The notes beneath the pieces are model-generated. The model saw only the letters and a list, made by a program, of their open reading frames with translations. It had not been told where the DNA came from and made no database searches. Of a stretch of 64,000 nucleotides of DNA, positions 20,896 to 29,733 are shown one piece after another. The position numbers were made by a program, and so were the translations under genes. This stretch comes from Salinivibrio kushneri (GTDB taxonomy: Bacteria; Pseudomonadota; Gammaproteobacteria; Enterobacterales; Vibrionaceae). The stretch is taken from assembly GCF_005280275.1 (NCBI RefSeq), contig NZ_CP040021.1, forward strand, positions 583,001 through 647,000. The letters are read 5' to 3'. Each line of letters opens with the position of its first letter. Position 1 is the first letter of the stretch.

Positions 20896-23451
20896 ATGGC
20901 CATATCGGGACCGCCGAAGCTGTCACTGTCTCAATTACTGACCCGTTTGATCGTGGTCTTCTTCCTCTTTGTGACGGCCGGGGTGTATATACAGAGTTAT
21001 CAGCTGACGTTGGCGGGGATTAATCAAGAAATCACCCGTACCCTGACGCAGACGTCTCGTCTGCTGCAAAATGTGTTTGATAGTCGCTTGACCTCGTTGC
21101 AAATTCATCAAAACACCAATGCCGCGAGTATGACACTGCAATCAATGGTGGCGAATGAAGACAGTGCTGCCTTAGATGATTACTTTATCGAGCAAGAACA
21201 GCAAGACGTGGCCAATACCCCCGATTTTCGCTTTATCGCCAAAGACGACCGTGTGCTGTGGCATGACGGTAGCAGCCTCTTTCATGGTATTGATCGTGAG
21301 CAGTTAGAGCAGCTACGCCTCCAGTTAAGGGGGATTAATCGGTGGGCGTTAACCACCATCACCACAGAAATGGAGCAGAGCTACCTGTTAATGCGACGCA
21401 CACCGATTGTGTTTCAATCTAGCGGCAAGCTGGGGGGCTACTTATATGTGGTGGTGATGCTTAATGGCAACTTCTCGTTTGTCAAAAGTTTGCAGCGCGC
21501 CAGTGGTACGCAAGCGGTGTGGTTGTCTGCCGATAACGTCACTCTCGCCTCGACCTTGAGCAGCAACGATGATATTGGCCGCGATCTCACGCTTCCCGCG
21601 CCAGGCGAGAGTCAAGCATTTCGCCACTATTTAGTGAGCCAAGCCAAGTTACGCATTGCTGGTGAGCCTTCAAAAATTACGCTTCTGTCGGCACAGCAAA
21701 ATGACAATGTGGTGGCATTGCAGCGGCAAATGGGGATTAACCTGCTGCTGACCACGATGGTGATTATCGTGGCAGCGATCTGGGTTAATCGATTTGTGCA
21801 AACGCGCATCGCAGATTCACTGGAAAAGTTGATGCGTTATACCCAAGGCGCGCGCTCTCGACAGCGCACCTTGCCCTTTGCAGGATCGGATATTGAAGAG
21901 TTTAACCATATCGGTAAAACCTTGGAGTCCACGTTTGATGCCTTGTATGAAAAAGAGCGCTCACTCCAAGACCTGTTTGATTATGCCTTGTCACCCATCA
22001 TCGTTTGGGACACCCACTTTGACATTACACGGATTAACCCCGCGGCCAAACTAAAGCTTAACTATGACGAGCAAATTCATGCCTCGAGTTGGCTCTACGA
22101 CCAGTTTATGTATGCGATTACCCCGCACCTACAACGCGCATTAAACGGGACGATTTTAAAAGGGGTGAACATAGAGATTGATCGTCGAGTGTATCGTTGG
22201 AATCTGGCGCCGTTAATGGTCGACAACCAAGTGAAAGCGGTGATTGGGCAGGGTCAAGAAATCACGTCATTGATCGAAGCGGAGCAGCAAAGTCAACGAG
22301 CCAAAGAGGCGGCTGAAGCCTCTGCCCGTGCCAAGTCGGAGTTCTTGGCTAAGATGAGCCATGAAATTCGAACGCCGCTTAATGGTATCTTAGGGATTAC
22401 CCAAATATTGAGTGATAAGGCAAAAGAAAAAGAGCAAAAAGATCTTTTAGGGAGTCTCTATCAAAGTGGTGAGCACTTACTAACTGTGCTAAATGATGTG
22501 CTTGACCTTTCCAAAATTGAACAAGGAAAGATGACCATCGAGCACGACGACTTTTATCTGCAAGATATGGTTCGTACCGTTGAGAATATCTATACCCCGA
22601 TTTGTGAGAGTAAACAGATTGCATTGACCATTGATGCCCCCGTCGCGGGTGACACCATGGTGTACTCTGATCAATCACGTCTGACTCAAATCCTGTTCAA
22701 CTTGATGAGTAATGCGGTGAAGTTTACCCATGTCGGCAAGGTGGGGATGACCATCAAATTAGTCGAGTCGGGTGAGCAAACAAGCTTACATATAGAGGTC
22801 ACTGACACGGGCGTGGGTATGAATCAACAAGCGCTAGCATCCTTGTTTGACCCTTTTGTACAAGCCGACTCCAGCGTCACGCGGACATACGGAGGCAGTG
22901 TCTTGGGCTTATCTATCGTGAAAAGCTTACTCGACTTGCTCGGGGGGGAGATTGATGTGACCAGTGAGCCGGAAAAAGGGAGTCGCTTTATGGTCACTGT
23001 GCCTGTGACCGTGACACACGCTAAACCTGCACAAGCCGTCGAGGCTGATCCCTTTGATCCGGCGTCTTTGGGCATTGAGCGGGTGTTGCTGGTCGAGGAC
23101 AATAAAATCAATGCCATGGTGGCTCAAGCGTTTTGCAACAAATACCAGATTGATGTTGATTGGGTGAAAGATGGGGAGCAGGCTCTCGAACGTCTCCAAC
23201 AAGCGCCCTATGATCTGGTATTAATGGATAACCATATGCCGAATCTTGGCGGCATTGATGCGACCAAAGCGATTCGTCATACGTTAGGGCTCCGCGTCCC
23301 CATTTATGCGTGCACGGCAGATGCGTACGGTCATGTTCATGAGGCCTTTTATCAAGCGGGTGCCGATTATGTGATTGTGAAACCCATCAAAGAGGCTAGC
23401 TTTATTGAAGCATTACGGCATTACACCTTTACGGAAAACAGCTCTTCATGA
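20896..23451 (+). CDS. luxQ: Hybrid sensor histidine kinase/phosphatase LuxQ
   Basis: LuxQ pairs with LuxP and passes phosphate through LuxU to LuxO; when AI-2 is bound it acts as a phosphatase. The 851-residue product has a membrane helix near 15-33, the periplasmic LuxQ domain to about 275, a second helix near 280-300, a PAS region near 360-450, HisKA with phospho-acceptor H489 in MSHEIRTPLNG, HATPase (NAVKFTH, DTGVGM) and a C-terminal receiver with D778 in LMDNHMPNLGG. It starts three bases after luxP, so the two are coupled. The ATP lid reads YGGSVLGLSI, with V669 where other kinases have glycine (see findings). Confidence 0.94.
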   Translation: MAISGPPKLSLSQLLTRLIVVFFLFVTAGVYIQSYQLTLAGINQEITRTLTQTSRLLQNVFDSRLTSLQIHQNTNAASMTLQSMVANEDSAALDDYFIEQEQQDVANTPDFRFIAKDDRVLWHDGSSLFHGIDREQLEQLRLQLRGINRWALTTITTEMEQSYLLMRRTPIVFQSSGKLGGYLYVVVMLNGNFSFVKSLQRASGTQAVWLSADNVTLASTLSSNDDIGRDLTLPAPGESQAFRHYLVSQAKLRIAGEPSKITLLSAQQNDNVVALQRQMGINLLLTTMVIIVAAIWVNRFVQTRIADSLEKLMRYTQGARSRQRTLPFAGSDIEEFNHIGKTLESTFDALYEKERSLQDLFDYALSPIIVWDTHFDITRINPAAKLKLNYDEQIHASSWLYDQFMYAITPHLQRALNGTILKGVNIEIDRRVYRWNLAPLMVDNQVKAVIGQGQEITSLIEAEQQSQRAKEAAEASARAKSEFLAKMSHEIRTPLNGILGITQILSDKAKEKEQKDLLGSLYQSGEHLLTVLNDVLDLSKIEQGKMTIEHDDFYLQDMVRTVENIYTPICESKQIALTIDAPVAGDTMVYSDQSRLTQILFNLMSNAVKFTHVGKVGMTIKLVESGEQTSLHIEVTDTGVGMNQQALASLFDPFVQADSSVTRTYGGSVLGLSIVKSLLDLLGGEIDVTSEPEKGSRFMVTVPVTVTHAKPAQAVEADPFDPASLGIERVLLVEDNKINAMVAQAFCNKYQIDVDWVKDGEQALERLQQAPYDLVLMDNHMPNLGGIDATKAIRHTLGLRVPIYACTADAYGHVHEAFYQAGADYVIVKPIKEASFIEALRHYTFTENSSS

Positions 23452-23496
23452 CGGCAGTGGTAACGGGCGATCAGGTGATGACCTAAAAAGAGGCAA

Positions 23497-23533
23497 GCAC
23501 AAAAAAGGTGGGGAAGGCCCCACTTTTTTGTGC
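23497..23533. terminator. Bidirectional terminator between luxQ and yfjD-like gene
   Basis: GTGGGG / CCCCAC stem with AAGG loop, flanked by six As on the left and six Ts on the right and extended by GCAC / GTGC. It can stop transcription from both sides. Confidence 0.9.
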
Positions 23534-23595
23534 GTTCATCTCATGGCTTTTTCAGCGTGCTAGTGCCATGATATAGCTGATGCGAAGGTGCTCAA

Positions 23596-24882
23596 CTAGC
23601 TGTTTACGCTCGCTTGTGGTTGCTTGGCCGGTAATACCTTAACTTGCTTAATCATATTGTCTGCAACGTCAACAATTTCAATATGATGGCCATCAATCTC
23701 TACACTTAAGCGGTTGTTAGGAATATCTTCTAGGTGCTCGAGGATAAGGCCATTGAGGGTACGCGGCCCATCGGTTGGTAGAGCCCAATTAAGGCTCTTA
23801 TTCAAGTCGCGAATATTGGCGCTGCCCTCAATCAGATAGCCACCGTCGGTCAGTGGCGTAATTTCTTCTGCCAAGCTCGGTGACAATGAGGTGGTAAATT
23901 CACCGACGATCTCTTCAAGTATATCTTCCAAGGTCACCAAACCGATCATGTCACCATACTCGTCAACGACCAAACCAATACGTTGCTTGTTGCGTTGGAA
24001 TTTCAGCATCTGCACATTCAGTGGTGTGCCTTCCGGAATAAAGTACACTTCGTCGGCGGCGCGCAGCAGTGTTTCTTTATTAAACTCGTTTTTCTCAACC
24101 ATTAAGCGGTACGCTTTGCGCACGCGCAGCATGCCAACCACTTCGTCGATGGTGTCGCGATAGAGTACCATCCGTCCATGCGGAGCATGCGTGAATTGGC
24201 GCATGATCGACTTCCAGTCATCATTGATATTAATCCCGGTGATTTCATTACGCGGTACCATAATGTCATCCACGGTTACTTCTTCTAACTCAAGAATCGA
24301 CAATAGCATATGCTGGTGGCGGCGCGGGATCAGACTCCCGGCCTCATTAACAATCGTGCGCAGTTCTTCGGTACTTAAGCTGTCTTTGCCATCAGCCTTT
24401 GCGCCTAACCCCAGCATCCGTAAAAAGCCATTGGTTATGAAGTTCACGAAACTGACCAACGGATAGAACACTTTCATCAGAATGGTCAGCACAAAGCTGC
24501 TGATAAAAGAGACCCGTTCCGGGTAGAGGGCGGCGAGCGTTTTAGGGGTCACCTCCGCGAAGACCAAAATCACCATGGTTAGTACCCCGGTGGCGATTGC
24601 AATACCGGCATCACCGTACAGGCGCAAACCTAAAACGGTGGCGATCGACGAGGCCAGAATATTGACCAAGTTATTGCCGATCAGGATAAGACCAATCAAT
24701 CGGTCTGGCCGAGTGAGCAGTTTTTCGACCCGCTTAGCGCCGCTATGGCCTGATTTAGAAAGGTGGCGTAACCGATAGCGGTTAATGGCCATCATGCCTG
24801 TCTCAGACCCGGAAAAATAACCGGAAATGACGATAAGCAATACCAAAAGGGAAATTAAAATTCCCGTCGATATGTCGTCCAA
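23596..24882 (-). CDS. yfjD: CNNM/CorC family transporter or magnesium-efflux protein (YfjD/CorB-like)
   Basis: A 428-residue membrane protein of the HlyC/CorC family. The N-terminal CNNM transmembrane domain covers about residues 1-185 (starting ISGYFSGSETGMMAINRYRL, with GNNLVNILASSIAT and FAEVTPKTLAALYPE motifs). It is followed by paired CBS domains at about 200-330 (VDDIMVPRNEITGI; VVDEYGDMIGLVTLEDILEEIVGE) and a CorC/HlyC C-terminal domain to about 415. Relatives export magnesium or cobalt or sense them. It lies beside ypjD and ffh, as in E. coli where ypjD/yfjD are near ffh. Confidence 0.9.
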   Translation of the reverse strand: MDDISTGILISLLVLLIVISGYFSGSETGMMAINRYRLRHLSKSGHSGAKRVEKLLTRPDRLIGLILIGNNLVNILASSIATVLGLRLYGDAGIAIATGVLTMVILVFAEVTPKTLAALYPERVSFISSFVLTILMKVFYPLVSFVNFITNGFLRMLGLGAKADGKDSLSTEELRTIVNEAGSLIPRRHQHMLLSILELEEVTVDDIMVPRNEITGININDDWKSIMRQFTHAPHGRMVLYRDTIDEVVGMLRVRKAYRLMVEKNEFNKETLLRAADEVYFIPEGTPLNVQMLKFQRNKQRIGLVVDEYGDMIGLVTLEDILEEIVGEFTTSLSPSLAEEITPLTDGGYLIEGSANIRDLNKSLNWALPTDGPRTLNGLILEHLEDIPNNRLSVEIDGHHIEIVDVADNMIKQVKVLPAKQPQASVNS

Positions 24883-24988
24883 CGAACTGTTCCTTACGTT
24901 TGTTTTAAGATCAGAGCCTACGCTCGAGTGTACACTACTGCCACGCGCCTATGGGGCTGTTTGCCCTTTGCCATATGCGCGCACTGTC

Positions 24989-25786
24989 TTACCCCGCGAT
25001 CAGGATCTCACGGACAAAACGGCTGCCAAAATAGGCTAAAGTGAGTAGAAAGGCGCCCACAATACTAAACCAGACCACCCGGCGTCCACGCCAGCCTGAT
25101 TGATAATGTCCCCAAAGGAGCACGCCATACACGACCCAAGCGGCCATTGAAAGGAAGGCTTTGTGCGCTTTCCCTTGCGCGAACATATCATCGACAAAAA
25201 TAAACCCAGTCATTAAAGTGAAGGTTAATAAAACCTGACCCACCAAAATGATGTTGAAAAGCTGTCGCTCCACCATCATTAAGGGAGGAACATTGTGATT
25301 AATGACCTGGCGTTTTTTGTGTTTGAGTTGATAATCCAACCACGCCAGTTGCAGCGCATAGAGCGTGGCGATCATCAAGGTTGAATAGGCGAACAGCGCC
25401 AAAGAAATGTGCAACAGCACTTCTGGGTGCGATTCAAGATGGGTAATAAAGGCACCGGGCAGCAGGGTCGCACTCGCCAGGTTTAGCCCAGCGAAGGCGT
25501 AAACCACCGGGAGCAAGAACCACAGCCGCAATCGAAAAATTAGCCCTGTGGTCATCATCGCAATGATAAAACTCACCAAGGAGGCGACGTTGAGCATGCT
25601 AAGATTCTGTCCTGAACCGGATAAAATCAGGTCTTTTAACAAATAAGCATGCAGCGTCAGCGCAGCCACGGCGGTGAAAAAGACCGGCTTCGCACTAATT
25701 TGATTGTTGCTGGACAAGCCGGGGATGATCTGCAAAATGGCGGCCAGATAAAGCATTGATGCGAATAAGGCTGTCAGAATTTCCAT
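24989..25786 (-). CDS. ypjD: YpjD/CcsA-type inner membrane protein
   Basis: A 265-residue integral membrane protein of the cytochrome c assembly (CcsA/ResC/YpjD) family, with about eight hydrophobic helices. The conserved block LLHISLALFAYSTLMIATLYALQLAWL lies in the middle and contains a His typical of the family; GHYQSGWRGRRVVWFSIVGAFLLTLAYFGSRF is at the C-terminus. The function in E. coli is not settled. ATG 25786 is preferred over a GTG at 25792, which adds two residues. It is divergent from ffh across 181 bases, the conserved E. coli arrangement. Confidence 0.87.
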   Translation of the reverse strand: MEILTALFASMLYLAAILQIIPGLSSNNQISAKPVFFTAVAALTLHAYLLKDLILSGSGQNLSMLNVASLVSFIIAMMTTGLIFRLRLWFLLPVVYAFAGLNLASATLLPGAFITHLESHPEVLLHISLALFAYSTLMIATLYALQLAWLDYQLKHKKRQVINHNVPPLMMVERQLFNIILVGQVLLTFTLMTGFIFVDDMFAQGKAHKAFLSMAAWVVYGVLLWGHYQSGWRGRRVVWFSIVGAFLLTLAYFGSRFVREILIAG

Positions 25787-25967
25787 CGTCACCGATCAGT
25801 CAGTTAATCAATAAGAATGAAGGTGTGAGTATACCTTGCCTCAATCTTCGTCGCTATCGATACATGCAAGCGATGGGGGGATTGCGGTATAATCTCAGTA
25901 ATTTCGCGACAGCGATTGCACCCAGATGAAAAATCATGGGCCAATAGGACGAGTGGGCGAGTAACGC

Positions 25968-27350
25968 ATGTTTGAAAACTTATCAGAACGTTTATCCCGG
26001 ACGCTCAAAAATGTGAGCGGCCGAGGTCGGTTAACGGAAGACAATATCAAAGAGACCCTACGCGAAGTGCGTATGGCGCTGCTGGAAGCCGATGTCGCGC
26101 TCCCTGTGGTTCGTGATTTTGTCAAACGCGTCAAAGAACGCGCCGTTGGCATTGAAGTGTCTAAAAGCCTGACCCCTGGTCAGGAATTTATTAAAATTGT
26201 CCAAGCCGAGCTGGAAGCGGTGATGGGCGATGCCAATGAAAAATTAGATCTTGCGGCCCAGCCGCCCGCAGTGATTTTGATGGCAGGCTTGCAAGGGGCG
26301 GGTAAAACCACCAGTGTGGGCAAGCTGGGTAAGATGCTTACCGAGCAGGAAAAAAAGAAAGTCTTGGTGGTGTCAGCGGACGTTTATCGCCCTGCGGCGA
26401 TTAAACAGCTGGAAACCTTGGCGGGTGAAGTCGGGGTGGATTTCTTCCCATCGAGCGCCGACCAAAACCCTGTTGATATTGCCAAAGCGGCGGTTGCTCA
26501 CGGCAAGTTGAAGTTCTACGACGTGGTGATTGTTGATACCGCGGGCCGCTTGCACGTTGATGACGCCATGATGGGCGAGATCAAAGACGTTCATAGTGCG
26601 GTTAACCCAGTTGAGACCTTGTTCGTGGTTGACGCCATGACAGGTCAAGACGCCGCGAACACAGCCAAAGCGTTTAACGACGCTTTAGCACTGACCGGTG
26701 TCGTGTTGACCAAAGTCGATGGTGATGCCCGTGGTGGTGCGGCGTTATCGGTGCGCCATATTACCGGTAAGCCAATCAAATTTTTGGGTGTGGGTGAAAA
26801 AACCGACGCACTGGAGCCTTTCCATCCAGACCGGGTGGCATCCCGTATCTTGGGGATGGGCGATGTCCTGTCGCTTATCGAAGATCTCGAGCGTAATGTC
26901 GATCAAGACAAAGCCGAGAAAATGGCCAAGAAGTTTAAGCAGAAAAAAGGCTTCGATTTGGCCGATTTTCGTGATCAGCTTGAGCAGATGAAGGGCATGG
27001 GTGGCATGATGGGCATGATGGATAAGCTGCCTGGGATGTCGAATGTGCCCGACAACGTGAAAGATAACGTTGATGACAAAATGTTCTTGCAAATGGAAGC
27101 GATCATCAACTCAATGACACCGCGTGAGCGCCAGCGTCCAGAAATCATCAAAGGGTCGCGTAAAAAGCGGATTGCTGCAGGTTCAGGTACCCAAGTGCAG
27201 GACGTGAACCGTTTGCTTAAGCAGTTTACCCAAATGCAGAAAATGATGAAGAAGATGCAAAAAGGCGGCATGCGCAACATGATGCGCCAAATGAAAGGCA
27301 TGATGCCTCCGGGTGGTGGTCCAGGTGGGCCTGGCGGATTCATGGGCTAA
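25968..27350 (+). CDS. ffh: Signal recognition particle protein Ffh
   Basis: Ffh is the protein part of the SRP; it binds signal sequences and 4.5S RNA and targets membrane proteins. The 460-residue chain has the N domain, then the GTPase G domain with GLQGAGKT (G107-T114), DTAGRLHVD and the TKVDGDARGG block. A Met-rich M domain follows (QMKGMGGMMGMMDKLPGM), and near 410-440 the MQKMMKKMQKGGMRNMMRQMKG RNA/signal-binding helix, with a GGPGGPGGF tail. No intrinsic terminator with a T-run follows; rpsP lies 205 bases downstream. Confidence 0.98.
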   Translation: MFENLSERLSRTLKNVSGRGRLTEDNIKETLREVRMALLEADVALPVVRDFVKRVKERAVGIEVSKSLTPGQEFIKIVQAELEAVMGDANEKLDLAAQPPAVILMAGLQGAGKTTSVGKLGKMLTEQEKKKVLVVSADVYRPAAIKQLETLAGEVGVDFFPSSADQNPVDIAKAAVAHGKLKFYDVVIVDTAGRLHVDDAMMGEIKDVHSAVNPVETLFVVDAMTGQDAANTAKAFNDALALTGVVLTKVDGDARGGAALSVRHITGKPIKFLGVGEKTDALEPFHPDRVASRILGMGDVLSLIEDLERNVDQDKAEKMAKKFKQKKGFDLADFRDQLEQMKGMGGMMGMMDKLPGMSNVPDNVKDNVDDKMFLQMEAIINSMTPRERQRPEIIKGSRKKRIAAGSGTQVQDVNRLLKQFTQMQKMMKKMQKGGMRNMMRQMKGMMPPGGGPGGPGGFMG

Positions 27351-27443
27351 TCAGATAGCGGACTTGCCTGTCAGCCCAGTGTTGGCAGGCAGATCAACTC
27401 GCTGTGAGGCTTGGGACAACTGGTGGAAATTTGACTAAACCAG

Positions 27444-27530
27444 TTGCATTCACAGCAATAAAGAGTAAAATTCCCGAGCTTTATTTTGGCACGAGGCCCC
27501 GCATTGCTGACGCGAAACGGGGCCAATTTT
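27444..27530 (+). promoter_or_regulatory. rpsP promoter and leader hairpin
   Basis: A candidate promoter has -35 TTGCAT (27444-27449), a 16-base spacer and -10 TAAAAT (27466-27471). In the leader a 7-bp stem GGCCCCG (27495-27501) / CGGGGCC (27518-27524) encloses 16 bases, with AATTTTATT after it. It could be a leader attenuator or only a stable 5' hairpin; no known family was recognised. Confidence 0.4.
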
Positions 27531-27555
27531 ATTAAGTAATGCAAATGAGGACGAT

Positions 27556-27804
27556 ATGGTAACCATTCGTTTGGCACGTCATGGCGCGAAAAAACGCCCA
27601 TTTTATCAAATCGTTGTAGCTGACAGCCGCCAGGCGCGCGACGGTCGCTTCATCGAGAAAATCGGTTTCTTTAACCCTGTTGCTCAAGGCCAGGAAGAGA
27701 AACTACGCCTTGACCTGGATCGTGTGAACCACTGGGTTGGCGAAGGCGCAACGGTTTCTGACCGTGTGGCTAAGCTAGTCAAAGACGCCGCGAAAGCAGC
27801 GTAA
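27556..27804 (+). CDS. rpsP: 30S ribosomal protein S16
   Basis: The 82-residue S16 protein stabilises the 30S 5' domain. The start [25 protein letters not shown] and the [12 protein letters not shown] block are the conserved signature. It is first gene of the rpsP-rimM-trmD-rplS operon, an arrangement kept in nearly all gammaproteobacteria. The ribosome binding site is AATGAGGACG upstream. Confidence 0.98.
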   Translation: MVTIRLARHGAKKRPFYQIVVADSRQARDGRFIEKIGFFNPVAQGQEEKLRLDLDRVNHWVGEGATVSDRVAKLVKDAAKAA

Positions 27805-27832
27805 GTCTCCAGTGTCAGGGTTAAAAGAAGAA

Positions 27833-28360
27833 ATGAGTGAGCAAGATACTATCGTGGTTGGCAAGCTAGGCGCGTCATACGGTATTCGTGGCTGGCTCAA
27901 GATTTTTTCTTACACTGAAGAAGCTGAGAGCATTTTTGCCTACTCACCTTGGTATATCCAGGTGCGTGGCGAGTGGCAACGTTTTGAGTTAGAAGACTGG
28001 AAACGCCACAACAAGGGGTATGTTGCCAAGCTCAAAGGGCTGGATCAGCGCGAAGATGCGCAGATGCTGACCAATGCTGAGATTGCAGTCGGGACTGAGT
28101 CGCTGCCTGCTTTGTCAGATCAAGAGTTTTATTGGCGTGAGCTGTTTGGCATGGACGTGGTGAATGCAAAAGGCTACCACCTCGGTACGGTGACTGACAT
28201 GCTCGAAACCGGCTCGAACGACGTACTTGTCGTCAAAGCCAACCTCAAAGATGCTTTTGGCAAAAAGGAACGCTTAATTCCGTTCCTTGAAGAGCAGGTT
28301 ATCAAGTCAATTGATCGCACTGCTCAACGGATCGAAGTTGACTGGGATCCTGGTTTTTAA
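27833..28360 (+). CDS. rimM: Ribosome maturation factor RimM
   Basis: RimM binds S19 and helps the 30S head mature. The 175-residue product has the N-terminal RimM domain ([22 protein letters not shown]), and a PRC-barrel C-terminal domain ([43 protein letters not shown]). The start ATG 27833 is chosen because GAAGA lies upstream; a GTG at 27812 would add seven residues (annotated starts in some vibrios are this long). It lies 28 bases after rpsP. Confidence 0.92.
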   Translation: MSEQDTIVVGKLGASYGIRGWLKIFSYTEEAESIFAYSPWYIQVRGEWQRFELEDWKRHNKGYVAKLKGLDQREDAQMLTNAEIAVGTESLPALSDQEFYWRELFGMDVVNAKGYHLGTVTDMLETGSNDVLVVKANLKDAFGKKERLIPFLEEQVIKSIDRTAQRIEVDWDPGF

Positions 28361-28385
28361 ACTCCAACAGTAAGCGAGCGGAAAT

Positions 28386-29141
28386 ATGTGGGTTGGCATT
28401 ATTAGCCTGTTTCCTGAAATGTTCCGAGCGGTCACTGATTTTGGAGTCACGGGCCAAGCGGTAAAAAAAGGGCTGTTAAACGTCGAAACGTGGAATCCGC
28501 GTGATTTCACTCAAGACAAGCACCGTACGGTTGATGATCGACCTTACGGCGGTGGCCCCGGTATGTTGATGATGGTTGAGCCGTTGCGCGACGCTATTCA
28601 CGCTGCCAAACATGCCGCAGGCGATAAAGCGAAAGTGGTTTACCTCTCTCCGCAAGGGCGCAAGCTCGACCAAGCGGGGGTTGAATCACTGGCGAGCAAT
28701 GACAAACTTATTTTGATTTGCGGCCGGTATGAAGGGGTAGACGAGCGCATTATTCAAACCCATGTAGACGAAGAATGGTCAGTGGGAGATTTTGTGCTGA
28801 GTGGGGGCGAGCTGCCCGCGATGACGTTAGTCGATGCCGTTGCTCGGTTTGTGCCGGGTGTTCTCGGTGACATGGCGTCAGCAGAGGAAGACTCCTTTGC
28901 CAACGGGTTGTTAGACTGTCCACACTACACGCGTCCAGAAGTGTTAGACGGGTTGGGGGTACCAGAGGTGCTAAAATCCGGCAATCACAAGGACATTCGT
29001 CGCTGGCGATTAAAGCAATCGCTAGGTCGCACTTGGTTACGACGACCAGAGCTCCTGGAAAACCTAGCTCTGACTGACGAACAGGAATCACTACTTGCCG
29101 AGTTCATCAAAGAACACCGTGCAAGTGCCGAATCAAATTGA
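28386..29141 (+). CDS. trmD: tRNA (guanine-N1)-methyltransferase TrmD
   Basis: TrmD methylates G37 of tRNAs reading CNN and other codons, preventing +1 frameshifts. The 251-residue protein is of SPOUT fold, with [28 protein letters not shown] (knot, SAM-binding) and [26 protein letters not shown], all canonical. C-terminal [19 protein letters not shown] binds tRNA. It starts 25 bases after rimM. Confidence 0.98.
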   Translation: MWVGIISLFPEMFRAVTDFGVTGQAVKKGLLNVETWNPRDFTQDKHRTVDDRPYGGGPGMLMMVEPLRDAIHAAKHAAGDKAKVVYLSPQGRKLDQAGVESLASNDKLILICGRYEGVDERIIQTHVDEEWSVGDFVLSGGELPAMTLVDAVARFVPGVLGDMASAEEDSFANGLLDCPHYTRPEVLDGLGVPEVLKSGNHKDIRRWRLKQSLGRTWLRRPELLENLALTDEQESLLAEFIKEHRASAESN

Positions 29142-29169
29142 GTTTCAGTTTATTCTAGGGTTATAAACA

Positions 29170-29523
29170 ATGAGTAACATCATCAAGCAGCTCGAAGAAG
29201 AGCAAATGAAAAAAGACCTGCCTGAGTTTCAAGCAGGTGACACTGTCCTGGTACAGCTTAAAGTAAAAGAAGGTAACCGTGAGCGTCTGCAGCCATATGA
29301 AGGTGTGGTTATCGCTAAGCGCAACCGTGGTCTACACACTGCATTTACCGTACGTAAAGTATCAAGCGGTGAAGGTGTAGAGCGTACTTTCCAAATCCAT
29401 TCGCCAGTTATCGACAGCATTACTGTTAAACGTCGCGGTGCAGTACGTCGTGCCAAACTGTACTACCTGCGTGAGCGTTCTGGTAAGTCAGCTCGAATCA
29501 AAGAGCGTCTTAACAAGAAGTAA
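29170..29523 (+). CDS. rplS: 50S ribosomal protein L19
   Basis: L19 sits at the 30S-50S interface. The 117-residue product has the family layout: [37 protein letters not shown] and the C-terminal [24 protein letters not shown]. It lies 28 bases after trmD, the last gene of the operon, with a strong terminator downstream. Confidence 0.98.
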   Translation: MSNIIKQLEEEQMKKDLPEFQAGDTVLVQLKVKEGNRERLQPYEGVVIAKRNRGLHTAFTVRKVSSGEGVERTFQIHSPVIDSITVKRRGAVRRAKLYYLRERSGKSARIKERLNKK

Positions 29524-29545
29524 TCGCCCTCGGCGTTTATTGCTC

Positions 29546-29576
29546 AAAAAGCCCGTCCACTTGGACGGGCTTTTTT
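29546..29576 (+). terminator. Intrinsic terminator of the rpsP-rplS operon
   Basis: An 8-bp stem GCCCGTCC / GGACGGGC with ACTT loop is flanked by five As and followed by six Ts. Confidence 0.94.
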
Positions 29577-29733
29577 AATGTCCTCAACCGCTCAACCGTA
29601 CTTACAACCGTTTACTCGCCCATGCGACCACTCACCGACAAAGCAGATGAATGTGGCGGCTATGTCGGCAAAATGGCATCCGTACCCTACTAAAAGACTG
29701 GCAGCTTAGCCGCTAACGACATGGAGAACAGTG

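Noticed and set aside
27361-27398. Inverted repeat after ffh (GCCTGTCA...TTGGCAGGC)
   Set aside because: No T-run follows and the stem has interruptions, so it cannot be called an intrinsic terminator.
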